From NCBI RefSeq assembly GCF_001592965.1, contig NZ_LRPC01000001.1:930001-994000 (forward strand): 64,000 nt of DNA. The letters run 5' to 3'. The position numbers and the translations under genes were made by a program. The notes below the pieces were generated by a model. The model was not told where the DNA came from. It did not search any database and saw only the letters and a program-made list of their open reading frames with translations. Source of the DNA: Roseivirga spongicola. GTDB lineage: Bacteria; Bacteroidota; Bacteroidia; Cytophagales; Cyclobacteriaceae. Shown piece by piece: positions 59,202 through 64,000 of the stretch (within the stretch, counting starts at the first letter, position 1; each line of letters begins with the position of its first letter).

Positions 59202-61706
59202 ATGAAATCAATGAAAATTACTAGAAAGGGCTTAACCAGCCTGATCCTTCTAGTGCTGATGATGATTGGGTTATCCAATGCAGATGCTCAGAGCAGAAGA
59301 GAAAGAAAAAAGCAAGAGGAAGAAGCTGCTAAAAAAGCTGCTACTCAGACTCAAAAAGCCCCTGAGAAAAAAGGAGGAATTCAGCCTTTCAGTAAGGTAA
59401 TCACCAAAGATGCCGAAACTGATGAAGGTTTATTCAATGTACATAAGCTAGACGATAAGTACTACTTTGAAATTTCTGATAGCTTGTTGAATAGAGACAT
59501 GCTAATGGTTACCAGAATTGCAAAAACTGCATCAGGCATTGGTTTTGGTGGAGGTAAAACTAACACTCAAATGCTTAGATGGCAGAAAGAGGGTGATAAG
59601 ATTTTGCTTAGAATTATCTCTACTCAAGTAACCGCTGCAGATTCTTTGCCAATTGCAGAGGCTGTAGAGAACTCTAACTTCGCACCAATATTAGCTTCAT
59701 TCCCGATCAAAGCTATCGCTAAAGATTCAGCAGGTAGTGTAATAGACGCTACTTCATTGATGTCTAGCGATAATAAAACTATGGGTCTTCCTGGTTACTA
59801 CAGAAGTGCTTACAGAGTGACAAGATTGGATAACGATCGTTCTTATATCACTAGAGTAAGTGCTTACCCAGAGAATATTGAACTAAGACATGTAAAAACT
59901 TATTTCGCAGGTAATTCTCCTTCTTCTAGTGCAGATGAGTCAATTACTGTTGAAATGAGTAACTCAATGATTCTTCTACCTAAAGTGCCTATGCAAAGAA
60001 GACTTTTCGATAGAAGAGTAGGTTGGTTTGCTAGAGGTACTACAGACTATGGCCTAGATGTTCAACAGTCTAAGACAGTAAGATACTTAGACAGATGGAG
60101 ACTTGAGGTTAAGGAAGAAGATATGGACAAGTTCAGAAGAGGAGAGCTTGTTGTGCCTAAGAAGCAGATTGTTTATTATATCGATAGAGCTACCCCAGAC
60201 AAATGGGTAAAATACATTAAGCAAGGAGTAGAAGATTGGCAAGTAGCTTTTGAGGCCGCTGGTTTCAAAGATGCTATCATTGCTAAAGAAGCACCGTCTA
60301 AAGAGGAAGATCCAGATTGGAGTCCGGAAGATGTAAGATACTCTACCGTAAGATACTTAGCCTCTCCAATTCCAAATGCTAATGGTCCTCACGTTTCTGA
60401 TCCTCGTTCGGGTGAAATTCTTGAGTCAGACATTAACTGGTATCACAACGTAATGACTCTTTTGAGAAGATGGTTCTTCGTTCAGACTGCGGCTATCAAC
60501 CCAAGAGCACAATCTCCAGAGTTTGATGATGAGGTAATGGGTCGTTTGATCAGATTCGTTTCTTCTCATGAGGTAGGTCACACCCTTGGTCTTCCTCACA
60601 ACTTCGGTTCTAGTAATGCATATCCTGTAGACTCTTTGAGGTCTGCTGAATTTACTCAAAGAATGGGTACAGCACCATCTATTATGGACTATGCCAGATT
60701 CAACTATGTGGCTCAGCCAGAAGATAAAGGTGTGGCACTTATGCCAGAGATTGGAGAGTACGATAAGTATTCAATTGCATGGGGTTATAGACCTATTTTG
60801 GATGCAAACTCTCCAGAAGCTGAACTTCCTACATTGAGAAAATGGATTGAAGATAAGAAGGGAGATCCTCTTTACAGATTCGGGCGTCAAGGTAACTCTA
60901 ATGACTATACTGCTCAAAGTGAAGATTTAGGAGATGATGCCATGAAGGCTAGTGCTTATGGTATTGCTAACCTTAAGAGAATTGTTTCTAATGTTCGTGA
61001 TTGGACGTATGTTCAGGGCTCTGACTATACCGAACTTGAAGAAATGTATGGTGAGGTTCGCTCTCAGTTCAACAGATACATGGGTCATGTAAGAAGATAT
61101 GTTGGTGGTGTGAAAGAAGATTACAAAACTGCCGATCAGGATGGTCTAGTTTATACTCACGCTCCAAAGGCTAAGCAAAAAGAAGCTGTTAAGTTCTTAA
61201 ATGATGAATTGTTTAACACACCAATGTGGATGTTGGACAACGAAATTATTGGTAGACTTCAAGATTATGGTGCGGTTGAAAGCATGAGGTCTTTACAAGT
61301 TTCTACCCTTAACGATTTATTAGGATGGGGTAAACTTGGTAGAGTAATAGAGAACTCTACTTTGAATGGCTCTGAAGCTTATAGCATCTTAGAATTAACT
61401 GCTGACATCAGAAATGGTATTTGGTCAGAGTTGAGAGCGGGTAAGGCTATTGATACATATAGAAGAAACTTACAAAGAGCACATATTGAAAGACTTGGTG
61501 AGTTATTGACAGAAGATGAATCAAACTCTAGGTTTGGCAATAGTATTGATGCTTCTCAGTCTGATATTAGACCAATTGCACGAGCCGAGCTCAAAGCACT
61601 TCAGTCATCTATCAGATCTGCCATTTCAAGAACATCCGACAGAATGAGCAAAATTCACTTGGAAGATGCTCTTGTAAGAGTAAATGACATATTAGATCCG
61701 AAGTAA
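59202..61706 (+). CDS. exported zinc-dependent metalloprotease (met-zincin, DUF5117 type)
   Basis: An 834-residue exported protein. The signal peptide ends at SNADAQ (about residue 30), then a basic linker rich in Lys and Glu. The zinc motif is HEVGHTLGLPH: His456, Glu457, His460, His466, as in met-zincins, with a Met turn region (SIMDYARFNYV) about 40 residues later. The N-terminal part has the layout of DUF5118/DUF5117 and the C-terminal the M57-like extension, as in a family very common in Bacteroidota. It probably digests proteins outside the cell or in the periplasm. Its codon use looks strong, and it has a clear terminator. Confidence 0.93.
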   Translation: MKSMKITRKGLTSLILLVLMMIGLSNADAQSRRERKKQEEEAAKKAATQTQKAPEKKGGIQPFSKVITKDAETDEGLFNVHKLDDKYYFEISDSLLNRDMLMVTRIAKTASGIGFGGGKTNTQMLRWQKEGDKILLRIISTQVTAADSLPIAEAVENSNFAPILASFPIKAIAKDSAGSVIDATSLMSSDNKTMGLPGYYRSAYRVTRLDNDRSYITRVSAYPENIELRHVKTYFAGNSPSSSADESITVEMSNSMILLPKVPMQRRLFDRRVGWFARGTTDYGLDVQQSKTVRYLDRWRLEVKEEDMDKFRRGELVVPKKQIVYYIDRATPDKWVKYIKQGVEDWQVAFEAAGFKDAIIAKEAPSKEEDPDWSPEDVRYSTVRYLASPIPNANGPHVSDPRSGEILESDINWYHNVMTLLRRWFFVQTAAINPRAQSPEFDDEVMGRLIRFVSSHEVGHTLGLPHNFGSSNAYPVDSLRSAEFTQRMGTAPSIMDYARFNYVAQPEDKGVALMPEIGEYDKYSIAWGYRPILDANSPEAELPTLRKWIEDKKGDPLYRFGRQGNSNDYTAQSEDLGDDAMKASAYGIANLKRIVSNVRDWTYVQGSDYTELEEMYGEVRSQFNRYMGHVRRYVGGVKEDYKTADQDGLVYTHAPKAKQKEAVKFLNDELFNTPMWMLDNEIIGRLQDYGAVESMRSLQVSTLNDLLGWGKLGRVIENSTLNGSEAYSILELTADIRNGIWSELRAGKAIDTYRRNLQRAHIERLGELLTEDESNSRFGNSIDASQSDIRPIARAELKALQSSIRSAISRTSDRMSKIHLEDALVRVNDILDPK

Positions 61707-61728
61707 TTTGGAGATTGCATTCAAACAC

Positions 61729-61757
61729 AAAGGGCTGCTCATTTGAGTAGCCCTTTT
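61729..61757. terminator. bidirectional terminator
   Basis: A perfect 12-bp stem, AAAGGGCTGCTC with GAGTAGCCCTTT, four-base loop, T run to the right and A run to the left. It serves the metalloprotease and the convergent protease gene at 61761. Confidence 0.88.
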
Positions 61758-61760
61758 ATA

Positions 61761-63002
61761 TTAAATCATTCTTCTTAATCGAATACTTTTTCTGTACAAG
61801 TTCCCGTTTCTCTTAATTATTAGCTCTAAGGTTGAGCCGGGATCTCCGCGCAAGAGACCATTCATCTCAGACATCGAAAAGAAGAAAACAGGCTTCCCCG
61901 AAATGGCAATTATTTCGTCTCCTGTTTCTAAAGAGACTTCTTCAGCTGGTGAGTCAGGTATTATGGAGCTTACAACATACTCATTTAGCTCTTTACCTTG
62001 TGCTACAAAAGTGAAACCAGCTCTATTGAACTTGAACTCTTCTCTATAATTTTTCTCTTTCTTAAAGTAAGCGACCTCATTAGCATAGTCGTATATAATG
62101 TTGAATTTTGATAAAACATCTGAGCCAATAGTTCCATATCTTACTATGGAGCCATCATCATCCGTCAAGTTTTTCTGTATCTTCCAATCCTGTGGAAATG
62201 AGGTTAGCACTTTTCTGAATGTAAATTTTCCACCTATATTAACCTTTTGGACTCTTCCAATTTTTCCTTCAAGGCTACCTGTAATACTGCTACCCAACGT
62301 GTGTTCAATTGTTTTTCTGGGGAGAACGATTTCATCATGTCTTTGTTCATCCAAGAATATAGCGCTGCTGGCTCCAGTATCAATTAATAAGCTGGCTTTT
62401 ACCTTCTTTTGACCTTTCTGTTTTATCTCTGTGATTATGTAAGGCCTAAAACCCTTAACATCGATCTTTACCTTTTTATAGCCTTTCGGAGCTTTAAATT
62501 TACTATGGTCATAAAGCCTTATCCTTTCTTCTTCATAATCTATTTCAACAACAAATCTGTTGAATAACTCTGACCCAAGAATACCATGGGCATCAATGCC
62601 TAGCATACCCTTAATGTCCAAATTATTTTCTTTAAGGACGAGCATGGTTTGTTGTGACGCCTCTACACCTGTCATCTTTATATTAAGGTCGCTTGCTACT
62701 AACAAGTCTGTAACCTTGTTACCGTTCGAAGCATAGACGGGAATTTCGCGTGCGTTAACCAAGTTATTCTCTCCTATAACCCAACGATCAAAGACCAAAC
62801 CTGATTCCGAACCAGTGTCTAGAATGAAGTTGAATGGCCCTTTACCATTAAGTACAATGGGAACTACTATTAAGTTACTTTCTTCTCGAAAGCTTAATTC
62901 CACATAACCTTTGCCATCAGATAATGAGAACCCAAGAGGGTTTTGAGCAACGGCCTGAAAACAGAGGACTGCCAGAGCCAGAGTAAGTAATTTTCCTTTC
63001 AT
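61761..63002 (-). CDS. retropepsin-like aspartyl protease with PDZ domain
   Basis: A 413-residue exported protein. The signal peptide runs to VAQ (about residue 20). Two aspartyl-protease half-sites are visible: Asp62-Thr-Gly-Ser in FILDTGSESGLVFD and Asp208-Thr-Gly-Ala in LLIDTGASSAIFLD, so a single chain has both catalytic Asp. The C-terminal part (about 335-410) is a PDZ domain (SIIPDSPAEEVSLETGDEIIAISGKP). Its role is likely protein processing in the periplasm. It shares a terminator with the convergent metalloprotease and is upstream of nothing obvious. Confidence 0.9.
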   Translation of the reverse strand: MKGKLLTLALAVLCFQAVAQNPLGFSLSDGKGYVELSFREESNLIVVPIVLNGKGPFNFILDTGSESGLVFDRWVIGENNLVNAREIPVYASNGNKVTDLLVASDLNIKMTGVEASQQTMLVLKENNLDIKGMLGIDAHGILGSELFNRFVVEIDYEEERIRLYDHSKFKAPKGYKKVKIDVKGFRPYIITEIKQKGQKKVKASLLIDTGASSAIFLDEQRHDEIVLPRKTIEHTLGSSITGSLEGKIGRVQKVNIGGKFTFRKVLTSFPQDWKIQKNLTDDDGSIVRYGTIGSDVLSKFNIIYDYANEVAYFKKEKNYREEFKFNRAGFTFVAQGKELNEYVVSSIIPDSPAEEVSLETGDEIIAISGKPVFFFSMSEMNGLLRGDPGSTLELIIKRNGNLYRKSIRLRRMI

Positions 63003-63052
63003 GAGTTCTTCGATTTGACTGTATTAAGAACACATACGATATATGTCCACCC

Positions 63053-63493
63053 TTAGTTTTTACCGAATATCCTTTTGTATAAAGGCTTCCTGTAAATAAA
63101 CTGTGAAAGTATAAATGGATACATCATGAAGGTTAAGATTTCATTGTAGCTCTTGAATTCTACTATATCTTGGATTTCCGTACCATTACTTAATTGTTTG
63201 ATTAGGTGTTTGTGTCTCCAGAAGACGAGGCCATGAGGTAATTTCACTCCTTCATCAATAAAGTAGTATTCTCCCTCTATTTCGGATTCAGCAACTATTT
63301 TACTTGTCCATGTCTGTTTAAAGAGAAAGAAATTTAGTTCTAAGCTTACAATATCTCCTGGTTTGGAACCATCATACCTTTTTAGAGTGACTTTTGGAAA
63401 AGGTGGACTGAGGCTGCTTAAGAGGTCATCGTTAAAACCGTTTTTCACATTTATAAATGATTGACCTACTTTTGTCTTTACGGTAAACTTCAT
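63053..63493 (-). CDS. SRPBCC-like ligand-binding protein
   Basis: A 146-residue soluble protein, likely of the SRPBCC (START-like) fold: a first strand FTVKTKVGQSF, a helix FNDDLLSSLSPPFPKV, a hairpin LKRYDGSKPGDIVSLELNF, and a C-terminal FWRHKHLIKQLSNGTEIQDIVEF strand pair before a helix. The WRHKH block is typical of ligand-binding SRPBCC proteins in this phylum. No catalytic residues are seen, and the ligand is unknown. It is upstream of the protease gene at 61761, in the same direction, with a 50-bp gap. Confidence 0.8.
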   Translation of the reverse strand: MKFTVKTKVGQSFINVKNGFNDDLLSSLSPPFPKVTLKRYDGSKPGDIVSLELNFFLFKQTWTSKIVAESEIEGEYYFIDEGVKLPHGLVFWRHKHLIKQLSNGTEIQDIVEFKSYNEILTFMMYPFILSQFIYRKPLYKRIFGKN

Positions 63494-63599
63494 GTGCTAG
63501 AAACCAATAATTTTGCTCGTTTGTTAGGCGGATTACGTGAGTTCTTGTTCGCTGCAGTCTTTGTTATTATATTATAGTAGTTCGCCTCAACACAAAATA

Positions 63600-64000
63600 A
63601 TGTTTACTTATCAAGTTAATAAGGCATGTATAATCAGGGCAATAACTTTTTGCTCGTTAATGGTCTTATGTCTTTCCTTAAGGTCTCAAGATTTTTCTAA
63701 TAAAAAGCTAAAATATGTAAGGGATACTTCTGCTTTTACTAAGGCAATAGATTTTCACAGCAAAGCGAAATCTGCTATAAGTAAAGGTCGCACAGATGAG
63801 GCGATAACAAACTATTTGGCTACAATCGAGGAGTACAATTCCATTTATAACTCTGCTAAGGATGCTGGTGATTATGAGTTGGCTGTTAATGCTCTGATTG
63901 AAAAAGCTGACATAGAAAGAAGAATCTATTCTTATGAGACTCCTTATGAGACTTTATCTGAAGCAAAAGAGTTATTAGAAAGCCATATTCCTTTAGATAA
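63600..64000 (+). CDS. start of an exported, helix-rich protein (3' end outside window)
   Basis: An ATG at 63600 opens a frame that stays open to the window's right edge (133 codons). The N terminus has a long signal-like segment (IIRAITFCSLMVLCLSLRSQ), so the protein is probably exported. What follows is polar and helical, with TPR-like spacing (HSKAKSAISKGRTDEAITNYLATIEEYNSI). The full protein is outside the window, so I cannot name it; a TPR-containing protein is likely. Confidence 0.65.
   Translation, partial: MFTYQVNKACIIRAITFCSLMVLCLSLRSQDFSNKKLKYVRDTSAFTKAIDFHSKAKSAISKGRTDEAITNYLATIEEYNSIYNSAKDAGDYELAVNALIEKADIERRIYSYETPYETLSEAKELLESHIPLD

Overview
The window is a 64-kb piece of a Bacteroidota chromosome, most likely from the order Cytophagales (a Roseivirga, Fabibacter or Marivirga relative is my guess; no rRNA is present to settle it). 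The signs are a GldJ-type gliding/type IX secretion lipoprotein, LytTR and LytS two-component pairs, a DUF4175 protein, the phylum-type YbeY variant, TonB-dependent and lipoprotein-rich content, TAnnTTTG promoter boxes, start sites with little Shine-Dalgarno sequence, and a fadN-fadA-fadE operon led by a MarR regulator. I see no tRNA, rRNA, CRISPR array, prophage or classical transposase. Layout: 1-4.6 kb holds the edge of a tag DNA glycosylase, an exported protein fused by ATGA overlap to an OmpR/histidine-kinase pair, and an SDR reductase. 4.7-10.4 kb holds an exported amidohydrolase and an unusual unit in which two paralogous three-repeat exported proteins bracket a LytS/LytTR pair; their promoters share a motif at identical spacing. 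10.4-17 kb holds an orphan oxidase subunit III, mfd, and a second LytS/LytTR operon. 17.3-32.2 kb is a long plus-strand block: gldJ, (comF on the minus strand), a CMD/AhpD-like protein, xth, DUF4175, an RsbW-like ATPase, ybeY, mnmG, a methyltransferase, an Ig-like lipoprotein and a TPR protein. Two parS-like palindromes sit just before mnmG, and the gap at 29.8-30.15 kb is packed with DnaA boxes followed by 34 bp of pure A/T. I read this as the chromosomal replication origin with its partition sites. 32.3-41.4 kb holds an orphan Wza-like SLBB exporter and the marR-fadN-fadA-(S23 four-helix bundle)-fadE beta-oxidation operon. 41.4-48.3 kb is the most mobile-looking stretch: a GIY-YIG gene sandwiched between two direct copies of a 122-bp palindromic element, a family of GC-rich double-hairpin repeats, a YccF protein, a small lipoprotein, a divergent pair for glycoprotein/chitin-oligosaccharide breakdown (GH20 hexosaminidase and aspartylglucosaminidase) and a DUF418 membrane protein. 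48.3-54.4 kb holds a tricorn-type protease, a TonB-dependent receptor and a nitroreductase. 54.4-59.1 kb is a compact candidate biosynthetic locus (methyltransferase, type III polyketide synthase, UbiA prenyltransferase, FAD reductase). 59.2-64 kb holds a met-zincin metalloprotease, an aspartyl/PDZ protease, a SRPBCC-like protein and the start of a gene that leaves the window. How the parts work together: the best supported stories are replication initiation and segregation (oriC, parS), fatty-acid degradation (MarR plus FadN/A/E), sensing and envelope response (three two-component systems, two of them coupled to exported or membrane proteins), extracellular polymer breakdown (GH20, AGA, proteases) and a possible prenylated polyketide pathway. 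Everything here was read by eye; no similarity search or folding was run.
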